Shown in pieces: positions 1 to 8,257 of a stretch of DNA of 64,000 bases. Each line of letters begins with the position of its first letter. Position 1 is the stretch's first letter. The notes under the pieces are model-generated. The model did no database searches. It saw only the letters and a list, made by a program, of their open reading frames with translations, and was not told the origin of the DNA. The DNA is from Flagellimonas sp. HMM57 (GTDB lineage: Bacteria > Bacteroidota > Bacteroidia > Flavobacteriales > Flavobacteriaceae). The stretch lies in the NCBI RefSeq assembly GCF_021390175.1, contig NZ_CP090004.1, forward strand, positions 1,116,001 through 1,180,000, in the 5' to 3' direction. Position numbers and translations under genes: made by a program.

Positions 1-1
1 T

Positions 2-271
2 AACGACTTTAAACAGTTACAGGACGTAATGGATGCCTATGCCAAGAAATTGACCATTAAACTTAATATCGATGCGCTTCAGGAAAAGCGAATACAGATT
101 TTAAAAGATACGCTTACTTCACACAAGGGAGACCATCAGTTAAACTTTGTGGTATATGAAATGCGAGATGAAATAAAACTCAATTTATCAAGTAGAAAAC
201 AGAAGGTAAAAATCAATAGTGAACTTCTTTCTGTGCTAGAGGAGAACGAGATACATTACAAATTGAATTAG
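2..271 (+). CDS. dnaE: C-terminal end of probable DNA polymerase III alpha subunit (partial)
   Basis: The reading frame is open from the first bases of the window, so only about 89 C-terminal residues are present. The segment has a basic alpha/beta character (KKLTIKLNIDAL, then KVKINSELLSVLEENEIHYKLN) that fits the C-terminal OB/tau-binding tail of DnaE in Flavobacteria. In that group the gene is commonly followed directly by a thioredoxin gene, as here. The identification rests mainly on this synteny and on resemblance of the tail, because no catalytic motif lies in the window. Confidence 0.55.
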   Translation, partial: NDFKQLQDVMDAYAKKLTIKLNIDALQEKRIQILKDTLTSHKGDHQLNFVVYEMRDEIKLNLSSRKQKVKINSELLSVLEENEIHYKLN

Positions 272-375
272 ACACCTATAATTATTGCTGATGGCGCAAT
301 AATCAAAACGTATGTACCATCAGTAAGGAAAGTGATTGATATTTGACTAAATTTGCGAACATTAAAACAAAAAAA

Positions 376-693
376 ATGGCACTAGAAATAACAGATGCAA
401 CTTTTGATGAAGTAGTACTTAAAAGCGACAAGCCTGTCGTTGTAGATTTTTGGGCGGCATGGTGCGGCCCTTGTAGAATGGTAGGCCCGATCATTGACGA
501 GGTCAGTGCTGAATATGAAGGTAAGGCCGTTGTTGGAAAAGTAGATGTAGATGCTAACCAGCAATTTGCAGCTAAATATGGTGTACGTAACATTCCTACG
601 GTACTCGTCTTTAAAGATGGTGAAATCGTAAATCGTCAAGTTGGTGTATCTCCAAAGAAAGTTTATACAGATGCAATAGAAGCAGCGTTATAA
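376..693 (+). CDS. trxA: Thioredoxin
   Basis: This is a 105-residue cytosolic thiol-disulfide oxidoreductase. The WCGPC redox motif lies around residues 30-34, in the context DFWAAWCGPCRMVGPI. The conserved cis-proline loop follows (GVRNIPTVLVFKDGE). The length is standard for thioredoxin. The ATG at 376 was chosen because it begins the typical MALEITDATF N-terminus; the frame stays open upstream to 343 but that extension has no thioredoxin character. A strong intrinsic terminator follows the stop codon, so the gene is transcriptionally separated from the DUF58 gene downstream. Confidence 0.95.
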   Translation: MALEITDATFDEVVLKSDKPVVVDFWAAWCGPCRMVGPIIDEVSAEYEGKAVVGKVDVDANQQFAAKYGVRNIPTVLVFKDGEIVNRQVGVSPKKVYTDAIEAAL

Positions 694-716
694 ATTGAAC
701 TTTATAAACGAGTTTT

Positions 717-748
717 AAAAAAGGTTTGGCATGTGCCAAACCTTTTTT
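717..748 (+). terminator. Rho-independent terminator after trxA
   Basis: A perfect 11-bp stem (AAGGTTTGGCA at 721-731 with its complement at 734-744) closes on a two-base loop and runs into a T tract. It lies 25 bp after the trxA stop codon. Confidence 0.85.
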
Positions 749-767
749 GTTTTATATTGAACCCAGA

Positions 768-1697
768 ATGGATATAAGGTCTGAACTTCATAAATCCCAA
801 CTTTTCCAAAATCTAGAACTTTTGGCTAACCAAATCGTCGAAGGTTTTATCAGTGGCATCCATAAAAGTCCGTTCCATGGATTCTCTGCCGAATTTGCAG
901 AACATAAGATTTACAATCCAGGAGAAAGCACAAAACATATTGACTGGAAACTTTTTGCCAAAACTGATAGGCTCTACACTAAAAGGTACGAGGATGAGAC
1001 GAATTTAAGATGCCATATGATCTTGGATAATTCCGCATCGATGTATTATCCAGAAATAAAGCAACCTTCCATTGAAAAACTCAATAAAATAGGTTTTGGC
1101 GTTCTGTCCATAGCCGCACTTATGCAAGTGCTCAAAAAACAACGTGATGCAGTTGGGCTAAGCATTTATTCCGATACTTATAACTTCTACGCCGCTGAAA
1201 AAAGTAGTGAGCGCCATTTTCAGATGTTGTACTCCAAATTGAACGAGGTCTCAAAAAATAAAAGTGTTTCCCAGACAACAAAAACATATACCTATTTACA
1301 CCAAATAGCAGAAAAAATACATCGGCGTAGCCTAATTTTTTTGTTTTCCGATATGTTCCAAACAGAAACAGAGGAGGCACAATTATTTGAGGCATTGCGT
1401 CACTTAAAATACAATAAGCATGCTGTGGTTCTTTTTCATTTATTGGACTACACACATGAACTTCAGTTTGATTTTGAAAATACGCCCAAACGTTATGTTG
1501 ATATAGAAACTGGCACGCACATCGATTTATATGCCGATAACATTAAGAGCGCTTACCATGAAAAGGTAAAACAGTATCAAGAAAATCTAAAATTAAAGTG
1601 CGCACAATACGGGATAAAGTACGTTGGCGTGGATATTGGCTCTAACTTTTCACAAGTCTTGAACGCCTTTATGATTGAACGGCAAACGTTTGCATAG
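768..1697 (+). CDS. DUF58 family protein (vWA-like fold)
   Basis: A 309-residue protein of the DUF58 family, usually encoded next to MoxR AAA+ ATPases and thought to act in assembly or stress complexes. The diagnostic N-terminal segment is visible (IYNPGESTKHIDWKLFAKTD, then RLYTKRYEDET). A vWA-like domain follows, with MILDNSASM resembling a DxSxS metal site and a later LIFLFSDMF strand. The ATG at 768 (MDIRSELHKSQLF) is preferred over the in-frame upstream codon at 726, because that extension would run through the trxA terminator. No MoxR gene is visible in the window. Confidence 0.88.
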   Translation: MDIRSELHKSQLFQNLELLANQIVEGFISGIHKSPFHGFSAEFAEHKIYNPGESTKHIDWKLFAKTDRLYTKRYEDETNLRCHMILDNSASMYYPEIKQPSIEKLNKIGFGVLSIAALMQVLKKQRDAVGLSIYSDTYNFYAAEKSSERHFQMLYSKLNEVSKNKSVSQTTKTYTYLHQIAEKIHRRSLIFLFSDMFQTETEEAQLFEALRHLKYNKHAVVLFHLLDYTHELQFDFENTPKRYVDIETGTHIDLYADNIKSAYHEKVKQYQENLKLKCAQYGIKYVGVDIGSNFSQVLNAFMIERQTFA

Positions 1698-1837
1698 TCC
1701 ATACTTTATTTTTTAAATTTCTTTTGTTGAATCAATTTGGAGAATGTATATTTGCACTCGCTTTGCAAAAAGCAATTGTAACAAGATTTGAATCCCGCTG
1801 TTGCGGAAGTGCTGATAGCTATCGGCATAAAATCCTT

Positions 1838-1911
1838 GGTCTGGTAGTTCAGTTGGTTAGAATACCTGCCTGTCACGCAGGGGGTCGCGGGTTCGAGTCC
1901 CGTCCAGACCG
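1838..1911 (+). tRNA. tRNA-Asp (GTC)
   Basis: A complete 74-nt cloverleaf. The acceptor is GGTCTGG/CCAGACC with discriminator G. The anticodon arm is CCTGC-CTGTCAC-GCAGG, giving anticodon GTC. The T arm is GCGGG-TTCGAGT-CCCGT. Its last 19 bases plus the next C are the crossover core of the integrative element that follows. Confidence 0.97.
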
Positions 1912-1912
1912 C
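1893..1912 (+). other. Attachment site attL (tRNA-Asp 3' end), element 1
   Basis: The 20-bp sequence TCGAGTCCCGTCCAGACCGC spans the T arm and acceptor of tRNA-Asp. It is repeated exactly, in direct orientation, at 33145-33164 beside the integrase gene. Partial copies occur at 49537 and 51106. Integration here leaves the tRNA intact. Confidence 0.88.
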
Positions 1913-2333
1913 AAAAGAAACTCGTAACATACTATAAATAGTAACGTTGCGAGTTTTTTGTTTTTAGCAGGGTGCTCCAGAGGGTGCTTGTAATGAACTT
2001 CGAAGAAATATTATCCTTTCTGACTACTTAAAAGTACGAAGTTCCTTGGTTATAGCCAATTCATTTAGACCAATTACATACTTGTTCCTTAAACGAAAAA
2101 TCAAAAACCTCAAAAAGCAAATCTGATTTTGGCATAACCAAAATAAATTGGGAGGGGGTACTGAAAAAAAACAGATTTATAAAAATCGATTTTGTAATGG
2201 TCCATACAGACACATTAACTAAAATTCATGAAGTTATTAGGGCTTGGTAAATTCTGTAAAAAACCAAAATCAAAAAAAAGGGTTATAAAATTTCGTTTCA
2301 CAAGGTCTTCCATTTAAAAAATAGGTTTACTGT
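1913..2333. other. Left end of element 1, non-coding, with arm-type repeats
   Basis: About 420 bp without a credible gene. Apart from the terminator, the only structure I see is a tandem pair of GGTGCT at 1971-1976 and 1983-1988 (12-bp period). It matches the pair at 33008-33027 just upstream of the integrase gene and is likely an integrase arm-binding site. The rest is AT-rich. Confidence 0.55.
1918..1960 (+). terminator. Terminator-like hairpin after tRNA-Asp
   Basis: An 11-bp stem with one G-T pair (1918-1928 with 1946-1956) encloses a loop containing a smaller hairpin and runs into a T tract. This terminator belongs to the inserted element; a different hairpin follows the right-hand att copy. 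Confidence 0.7.
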
Positions 2334-2639
2334 TTAACACCAATGTAATCTACTCTTTGTAATCCAGAAATGACTTCTACACCCAGTTGTCCTTCTTATA
2401 GAAGGAAATATTGAAATCTTCCCAAACCTAAGCTTGTACCACCATCTGGGTTTTACTGTTGGAATGGTGTTCAATTGGATGCATGAATTACAACCGCAGG
2501 GACACATAAAACATATTGACCAATCGGCTATGATATAAATGGTATCTATGTCTAAGTTTTGAGGCGTTTCCTCAAAGTGTTTTATTTTAAACTTCTTCGG
2601 GAAGAGAAAATCCCACAGTCCTTTAAATAGCTTCCGCAT
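2334..2639 (-). CDS. DUF6527 family protein of a ubiquitin-like operon
   Basis: A 101-residue protein with a CPCGC cysteine cluster, the PRWWYKLRFGK segment, and a C-terminal TTGCRSHFWITKSRLHWC block. This pattern is typical of DUF6527, a small probable metal-binding family found with bacterial ubiquitin-like conjugation genes. The start overlaps the end of the JAB-E1 gene by 17 bp, so the two are probably translationally coupled. It is the last gene of the four-gene leftward operon. Its biochemical role cannot be read from the sequence. Confidence 0.75.
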   Translation of the reverse strand: MRKLFKGLWDFLFPKKFKIKHFEETPQNLDIDTIYIIADWSICFMCPCGCNSCIQLNTIPTVKPRWWYKLRFGKISIFPSIRRTTGCRSHFWITKSRLHWC

Positions 2640-4017
2640 AATCGATAAATGTAGGAATGTTCAACAATGGTGACATATCGCCTCTTCCAACATACTTATT
2701 AAGATATATGTCGTTATTATGTTCGGAATGCTCATTCATTAGGTAGTAATCAGTCAAACTGAATCGGATTATATCATACTGAGCTAACTCCTCCGTTTTT
2801 ATACAGTGAATTCTGGAGAGAAATTCGTTTACCGCCAAACTTGAAGCAAGCATATTGATACTAATTACCGCAGGCGCCTCAACATTAATATCTGTAATGT
2901 AACCCGATTTTTTTTGGTTTTCATATTCTTCCAAATCTGTCCTGAGCATATTTGCTGCCCTTAGATCTTCTGAAGTATAAACTCCCCTCGTCAACAATGA
3001 AGATCCGCCAGGTTGTAAGTAATGGATACTGCCACAAATTTGATCGATGCCTCCCCGCTTGTCACTAATTACTTTAACTCCAACGTCGATATAAGGAATA
3101 ATATAGAAGCTGGCGATGTTGTTCAGTAAATGCCTACCATCAACGCTATCCATACATCCAAAAAGAAAATCACAGGTAGAAAGATCTTGGATTACAGATA
3201 TGTCATCATACAAGTTCTTTGCATGTGCCACTACCTCTGTGGAAAACCCCATTTGATCAATGGCATCTTTGGCAACATTTACCTTAAAGGCACCTTCCAA
3301 AGCATGCATATCTTTTGAATTGATTATCCTATTGAGGTTCTTTGATTCAATAACATCTGGATCGACAAGAATTAGCTTTCCTACACCAAGCCTTGACAAT
3401 TGTTCTACTACGGGACTCCCAGTCCCTGAACAACCAACAACTCCAATAGTCATATTCCTGAGTAATTGCTGCGTTCCCTTTCCTAGCGTTTGTCTATTCC
3501 TTAGGTTCAGGCTATCGTCAAATGATAATTTTTCCTTTTGAGATATTTTAATAGTATGGCCCACAACTGTGATTTTATCTATCTCATCAAATTCCAATTC
3601 AGGAGTGATAACCCTTCCAATTAAATTTCCGTTAGGCAACAAAATCAAGCTACCATGATAATCCTCGTTGTCAAACCATCCATAGATACTATCGAACAGC
3701 TCTAAATCGGATTCGTCATCTAATTCAGAAAATTGCTCGTACCCTCCAGGATGGCTATGTATTTTAAATAGACCAAGGTTTTTGGTTAACATGGCTGGGA
3801 GCTTATCTATGATTAGATGGGTAGGCCACTTTATAAAATCGAATTCTCTCTCGCAAAGGTCATGAGGAATGTGAATAAGGTCATGTACCAGAAACGTGTT
3901 GCCATTATTAGATCTACCACATATGGCTATTGATACCGCTTCTTTTCCGTCACCTGGGAAAAGATGTTTTGTTAATGAATCGTAATGTTGTTTAGCAATT
4001 TTGAAGTGTTTCATCAT
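2623..4017 (-). CDS. JAB (JAMM) isopeptidase-ThiF/E1 fusion of a ubiquitin-like system
   Basis: 464 residues with two domains. The N-terminal part (about 1-170) is a JAB/Mov34 peptidase with the zinc motif HSHPGG followed by FSELDDESD, the signature of deubiquitinase-like removal of a Ubl. The C-terminal part (about 185-460) is a ThiF/E1 adenylation domain. It has the nucleotide loop GCSGTGSPVVEQLSRLG, LILVDPDVIESKNLNR, and the GCMDSVDGRHLLN region. Such fusions activate the C-terminus of the partner ubiquitin-like protein. The start overlaps the E2-like gene by 4 bp. Cytosolic. Confidence 0.9.
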   Translation of the reverse strand: MMKHFKIAKQHYDSLTKHLFPGDGKEAVSIAICGRSNNGNTFLVHDLIHIPHDLCEREFDFIKWPTHLIIDKLPAMLTKNLGLFKIHSHPGGYEQFSELDDESDLELFDSIYGWFDNEDYHGSLILLPNGNLIGRVITPELEFDEIDKITVVGHTIKISQKEKLSFDDSLNLRNRQTLGKGTQQLLRNMTIGVVGCSGTGSPVVEQLSRLGVGKLILVDPDVIESKNLNRIINSKDMHALEGAFKVNVAKDAIDQMGFSTEVVAHAKNLYDDISVIQDLSTCDFLFGCMDSVDGRHLLNNIASFYIIPYIDVGVKVISDKRGGIDQICGSIHYLQPGGSSLLTRGVYTSEDLRAANMLRTDLEEYENQKKSGYITDINVEAPAVISINMLASSLAVNEFLSRIHCIKTEELAQYDIIRFSLTDYYLMNEHSEHNNDIYLNKYVGRGDMSPLLNIPTFIDYAEAI

Positions 4018-4415
4018 CTGATATTAAATTCCCTTTTCATCCAATGTTCAACCAGCAATAAGTGTGTCTCAAGATTATCCAATCCAGGTCTCCAAGGATT
4101 TTGAGGGGTTCGGTGCCTTGACCACCTTTGGAATACCTTACCATCTAATGGTTGGTTGGCCAAAGCCCCGATAGGTTTATTGTCAGCTCTAGCCAATGGA
4201 GGAAAAAAATAAGCCATATCGATTTGAGAGCTTGGGTAACCTCGATCGATTCTTAGGGCAAGTCTAATCTTCGGTACATTATACCCTTTTGGAACTGGAT
4301 AGTCATTAAAAATTATCCATTGCTGCCCAGATGATATTATAGTTTCCCATTCGCCCATATATTTGGAAAGAAAATCCATGTCTTCTTCAGGCAATAAAAA
4401 TTCCCGCCTTACCAT
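4014..4415 (-). CDS. Prokaryotic E2-like protein (family E type), no cysteine
   Basis: 133 residues lying between the Ubl and E1 genes, where E2 proteins of bacterial ubiquitin-like operons normally sit. It has the VFQRWSRHR ... WRPGLDNLETHL block typical of the prokaryotic E2 family E group. The translated protein contains no cysteine at all, so it cannot form a classical E2-Ubl thioester. It either uses another residue or serves as an adaptor. Start and stop codons overlap those of its neighbours by one to four bases, which indicates one transcript. Confidence 0.72.
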   Translation of the reverse strand: MVRREFLLPEEDMDFLSKYMGEWETIISSGQQWIIFNDYPVPKGYNVPKIRLALRIDRGYPSSQIDMAYFFPPLARADNKPIGALANQPLDGKVFQRWSRHRTPQNPWRPGLDNLETHLLLVEHWMKREFNIR

Positions 4416-4702
4416 TAACCTTCTGTTTGGTCAAGCGGCAGGGTCATGAACCTTTCTACTCCGCGTTGGGTAAAATCTACCTTCTCATCATAATCTATCT
4501 TTGACACGGACCCCTTGCATCGTTGGTTCAATTGGAACCTAGTATAAGGTTCTTTTCCCGCCAGAATTAAAATCTCTTTACCCGTAAGGCATTCCTTGTC
4601 CGTGACATATTTTTGACGGTCTACTCTAATCCTATATCGCCTTTTTTTGGGTATAGGTTTTTTCATTTTAACGAACTCTTCAATATCAATTATTTCAGTC
4701 AT
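4415..4702 (-). CDS. Ubiquitin-like modifier (multiubiquitin-domain family, single domain)
   Basis: 95 residues. After a basic leader comes a beta-grasp-like segment (YRIRVDRQKYVTDKECLTGK, then EILILAGKEPYTRFQLNQRC), the pattern of the Multiubiquitin family. The protein ends PLDQTEG; a C-terminal glycine is the expected substrate for E1 adenylation. Family members often carry several Ubl copies, but only one is present here. It is the first gene of the leftward Ubl-E2-E1/JAB-DUF6527 operon, and its stop codon overlaps the E2-like start. Confidence 0.78.
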   Translation of the reverse strand: MTEIIDIEEFVKMKKPIPKKRRYRIRVDRQKYVTDKECLTGKEILILAGKEPYTRFQLNQRCKGSVSKIDYDEKVDFTQRGVERFMTLPLDQTEG

Positions 4703-4729
4703 AATATGTGAATTTTATGTTTGTAAGTA

Positions 4730-4808
4730 GTACGAGCAGTAATGACAGAACCTAGATTTTTGATGTACTTTGTAGTATGCGAACAAATTCTGTCATCGGT
4801 GTTCGTAC
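4730..4808. promoter_or_regulatory. Imperfect 21-bp inverted repeat between divergent operons
   Basis: The arm at 4730-4750 (GTACGAGCAGTAATGACAGAA) is the reverse complement of 4788-4808 at about 17 of 21 positions, with 37 bp between. The arms flank the promoter region between the leftward Ubl operon and the rightward sigma-factor gene. It is likely a shared operator. Confidence 0.55.
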
Positions 4809-4877
4809 TAATAGTATATATTACAATTGAAATGAAACCACCAGCTCTGCTTAACATTTAAATCAAGACTTATTGTT

Positions 4878-5561
4878 ATGGTCGTAAAAACAGGGACTTC
4901 GGATTACGAATTATTAGAAATGATTGGAGATAGGGATGACCCATTCTCTGAAGAAGCTTTTGGCGAGTTTCACAGAAGACACAAAGATTTTGTTTTTGGA
5001 TCTTGCTATAACTTTTTTAAAGAATGGCCTCCCGATGAGGCAAGGACAAGAGCGAGTGACCTTAGTCAGGATACCTTTTTAAAAGTGCTGAAGAAGTCTT
5101 CGGGCTTCAAACGCAAATTAGGAATCAGCGCTGATAGGATTGTAGTGCATGTCAGGAGCTGGTTGTATAAAATCATTCGAAACTCCTTTTACGATCAATA
5201 TATTAAACAACCACAAAGACGGATTAAAATCGTTTCCATCGATGAAGAACAGAGAAGCAAGGCTGAGGAGAAGCTATTTAATGATTCCGATGAGGGCGGG
5301 GAGCTTTCTGATGCAAGACTAGAAATGTATCGGGCAATACAAAAAGTAATTTTGGAAATAAGTGTGTCTGAAAAACAAAAGGATATTCTGAAGGTCTACG
5401 TGCAATCTGGAATATTTGATGAAAGGGGAAACTGGAACCTGCCAGAGACTCGGATGGAGGAGCTGGTCGAAAGACACGGCATTGGAAGAAATGCAATTAT
5501 TCAAAGTAAAAATAGACTGATAAAAAGAATTAAAGATCAATTACAACTAACAAACCTATAA
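4878..5561 (+). CDS. RNA polymerase sigma-70 family (ECF-like) sigma factor
   Basis: 227 residues. Region 2-like sequence is seen early (FGEFHRRHKDFVFGSCYNFF ... SDLSQDTFLKVLKKS, then WLYKIIRNSFYDQYIKQ). A region 4-like helix-turn-helix lies at the C-terminus (RMEELVERHGIGRNAIIQSK). The acidic linker in the middle (EEKLFNDSDEGGELSDARLE) is longer than in minimal ECF factors. It is divergent from the ubiquitin-like operon and is followed closely by a small acidic protein and an ImmA-type peptidase. This suggests a small regulatory cassette, but no anti-sigma factor with membrane segments is present. Confidence 0.78.
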   Translation: MVVKTGTSDYELLEMIGDRDDPFSEEAFGEFHRRHKDFVFGSCYNFFKEWPPDEARTRASDLSQDTFLKVLKKSSGFKRKLGISADRIVVHVRSWLYKIIRNSFYDQYIKQPQRRIKIVSIDEEQRSKAEEKLFNDSDEGGELSDARLEMYRAIQKVILEISVSEKQKDILKVYVQSGIFDERGNWNLPETRMEELVERHGIGRNAIIQSKNRLIKRIKDQLQLTNL

Positions 5562-5593
5562 GGAGTATTTTAAAAAACGGAAAAACAACAATT

Positions 5594-5953
5594 ATGGCAA
5601 GCAGTAACGAGTCAAATAAATTTAGTGAGTCCTTTGAGAGGCAAGTTTATGATGCGCTTAAATTCTACGGATACAATCTACCTGAATCTGATGAAGAGAT
5701 TGAATCATACGTAGAAATGTTTGGTAATACTAAAATTGAACTTCCAGATGCTGTTGGTAATCCTGACGAAATTTACAAGAAGTTTTTAGAAGAAAATCAA
5801 GATGAAATAACAGATGAGGGTGGTGACATTTCAGCCATAGCCGCCCAGGCAGAAGAGGGGGAGGATCTTCCCGACCATGTTAAGAAAAAAATTGAGGATA
5901 GTATAAAATATGGGAGAAGAGTAAACCAAAGTAAAAATGGAGATACCAAGTGA
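5594..5953 (+). CDS. Small acidic hypothetical protein next to sigma factor
   Basis: 119 residues, strongly acidic in the middle and C-terminal parts (EENQDEITDEGGDIS, AEEGEDLP), with no membrane segment or recognised domain. It lies 32 bp after the sigma factor and its 3' end overlaps the peptidase start by 17 bp, so all three are probably co-expressed. The position between a sigma factor and an ImmA-type peptidase would suit an anti-sigma or antirepressor partner. That is inference from context only. Confidence 0.6.
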   Translation: MASSNESNKFSESFERQVYDALKFYGYNLPESDEEIESYVEMFGNTKIELPDAVGNPDEIYKKFLEENQDEITDEGGDISAIAAQAEEGEDLPDHVKKKIEDSIKYGRRVNQSKNGDTK

Positions 5954-6752
5954 AGAAATTGATGAACTTGCAGAAGGAATAATTTCTAAATATTCTACCC
6001 AGTACCCAATTGACCCCTTCCAAATAGCTGATAAGTTGGGAATCGATGTTATCGAAGGTAACTTCGGAGAGCATTTTAAAGGTTTGATAAAATATGAAAA
6101 CCGTCGGTTCTATATTTTATTGAACCTTGATTTTTTAAAGAAGTCCCACTATGCCTCGGCTCGGTACACCTGTAGCCATGAATTGGGACATTTTTTTTAA
6201 AAAAAACATAGAAATAAGTTGAAACTAGGTCAGTCTATAGCTTTTTCTGGCACAAGTTTAAAATATGCTGAAAAAAAGATCCTAGAAGGAGAAGCACAAC
6301 AATTTGCGGCCTCCTTGTTAATGCCAAAGGGGCATTTTACAACAAGTTATATGGAATTTGGCAAACAAGGTTTTGAAGCCATTTTTGCATTGAAATCATT
6401 TTACAATGTTTCCGTAACGACGGCCATGATTCGTTTTGTTAGACTTGACCTAGAACCTACTGTGAGTGTTACTTGGACGCAACAAGGAATTTTAAACAAA
6501 GGTGTTTCTAAAAGTTTTGCATCTACAATTGGAGATCACGGGCTATCTATAAAATTGAATTTGGAAAGACCGCTATTGGAGGAAAAGGTCAAGGTTGATG
6601 ACTTGACTAAAATTGAATACCATCAATCGGTTACTCCATTATCCTCTTGGTCATATAATCTACAAAAAGATTTTGCAAACAAATTTTTTGTGATTGAAGA
6701 AACGATGTATTCTAAATATTATAACATTACTCTCTTAAGGATAATAACCTAA
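5937..6752 (+). pseudogene. ImmA/IrrE family metallopeptidase interrupted by an in-frame stop
   Basis: The N-terminal part (5937-6200) reads through an ImmA/IrrE-type start (DPFQIADKLGIDVIEG) to the zinc motif HELGHFF, then hits TAA at 6198-6200. The same frame continues immediately with KKHRNKLKLGQS and the rest of the family pattern (EGEAQQFAASLLMPKGHF) to 6752. The stop sits in a T8A8 run. A TTA (Leu) codon in that place would restore an intact protein of about 270 residues. It is therefore a nonsense mutation, a homopolymer sequencing error, or readthrough. Intact members cleave phage/element repressors. Confidence 0.75.
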
Positions 6753-7267
6753 TTTAAGATGTGCCATTTGAAAATCCAATGGCAACTCATATAGTTTTCA
6801 GCTTAGGGGCTAAGAAAGAAGAGAGCCAAAACCCAATCTATCCCTCAGCATGGTTAGCGGTAGAATTACTTTTTCGTAATCACTCTGTTTGTAATCGCCA
6901 CGAAGTAAGTCCATAATGGATCAAATAAAGGTGGCTGATTCTCTGGTGTTTGTCATTAGTTAGTTAACAAATTAGTTCTTTTCCACACCCACAAAATCCG
7001 TATACGTGCGCATGGAGAGTAATTTAAACATTATCTCTAAGAAGGGAATTTTGCCATTTTTCTTGTAAATAGCAAAACCAAGCTTATAGCTCCAAAAATC
7101 GCAAATTTAAGTTAGAATTACCATTCTCCTTTGACCCACAAAATCCGTATACGCATGCATGGGATATAATTTTTATAGAAATTAGTCTCAAAAGGAGACT
7201 TGAAAAAGGTTGAAATAAAGAGGTTTAATGGAGCGTTAACACAGAAAGGCTTGGATAATTTTTGGAA
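6753..7267. repeat. Non-coding gap with two 28-bp direct repeats
   Basis: No credible gene. Two 28-bp direct repeats occur at 6988-7015 and 7135-7162, differing only in four central bases. Each contains CACAAAATCCGTATACG followed by a GCATGG end, with palindromic cores (GTATAC, and GCATGC-like). They are 147 bp apart, just upstream of the replication/excision-type genes. They could be initiator-binding iterons, paired promoters or operators. Confidence 0.5.
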
Positions 7268-8188
7268 ATGGATGAAATTGATTCTTTTGTAGACAGGTTT
7301 GAAGACCGTTACCCTGGGGAGTGGTCAAAAATTGATGATTTTGTCAAACTCATTCTACCCAATGAGAGCAAAGACCCATTTAGTTTCGAATCAAAATACT
7401 TGAAAAAATATATTCATGAGTTCCAAGGAAAGGAATTAACGTTCCTACCAAAAGATTCGGCGACGGAAACCCAGAAGAAACGGCGGAGCGTTTTGTTTGA
7501 CTTTTACCTGATTGATTACAATGCTTTATTAAAAGATTTTGACGGGTTAAACATCGAAATCGAAGCCTGGCGCACTGAACGTCTAGAAAATGAATGTGAG
7601 TCAATAAAAAAATTCTTATTTGATTGTTCGTTTTTCAAAGGGAACTACTTCATCAACGAAATGAAGTCATCTTTAACTAGAACTTTACAGTCATTAAAAA
7701 GTCTTCAAAATAAAAGCGATTGCAATTGGCTACAAATTGAAGTACTGTCTGCAATGGAACAGAATCTCCAGTATTTAATTCAATATGTCAGTAATAATTT
7801 TGTTACCACCATACAAAAAGGCCAAGTTCCAACAACCAAAAAAGACCATAGTTCAAAAATTTGGTATGCAGTGGCCGAGCTAATGGCCCGTGGAACTCTT
7901 GAATTAAGAAATGGACAGTATATATTAGAGGGAAGCGAGATGCAAAATGAATCCGAACTGCACAAACTACTTTCAAAGCATGTTGGTGGTAAGATTAAGC
8001 CCAATTCTTTCAAATCATACCTGAGCGCTACTAAGGAACCAAATAAAACTTCTCAGAATCCAGATAAAATCATCTTCAAAAAATCCAGATTAGATGTGCT
8101 CAAGGAAATAGCAGTCCGTGCTGAAGAAGCTGGAAAACTAAGCGCCTTCTTTATCGAAAGACTTACCGATTTGGATAATCAACAATAG
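7268..8188 (+). CDS. Conserved mobile-element protein, unknown function
   Basis: 306 residues, mostly helical and charged. I do not recognise a catalytic motif. The C-terminal region (IWYAVAELMARGTLELRNGQ, then an ESELHKLLSKHVGGKIKPNS stretch) resembles the RteC-like or regulatory proteins encoded near integrase and excisionase genes of Bacteroidota elements. It probably has a winged-helix character. The ATG at 7268 is preferred to the in-frame TTG two codons upstream. It lies just before the HTH excisionase-like gene and the BT4734-type gene, which suggests a role in maintenance of element 1. Confidence 0.55.
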   Translation: MDEIDSFVDRFEDRYPGEWSKIDDFVKLILPNESKDPFSFESKYLKKYIHEFQGKELTFLPKDSATETQKKRRSVLFDFYLIDYNALLKDFDGLNIEIEAWRTERLENECESIKKFLFDCSFFKGNYFINEMKSSLTRTLQSLKSLQNKSDCNWLQIEVLSAMEQNLQYLIQYVSNNFVTTIQKGQVPTTKKDHSSKIWYAVAELMARGTLELRNGQYILEGSEMQNESELHKLLSKHVGGKIKPNSFKSYLSATKEPNKTSQNPDKIIFKKSRLDVLKEIAVRAEEAGKLSAFFIERLTDLDNQQ

Positions 8189-8257
8189 TACTGTTTTAGT
8201 ACGGTACTGAATTTAGTACCCCACGTCATTCTGCCAAATTGCACAAAAATTATAGAA

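Noticed and set aside
1132..1455. 107-aa ORF antisense to the DUF58 gene
   Set aside because: Lies fully inside a well-supported gene on the opposite strand.
6198..6200. Programmed stop-codon readthrough or recoding in the ImmA gene
   Set aside because: The stop is TAA with no recoding signal that I can see; mutation or homopolymer error is simpler.
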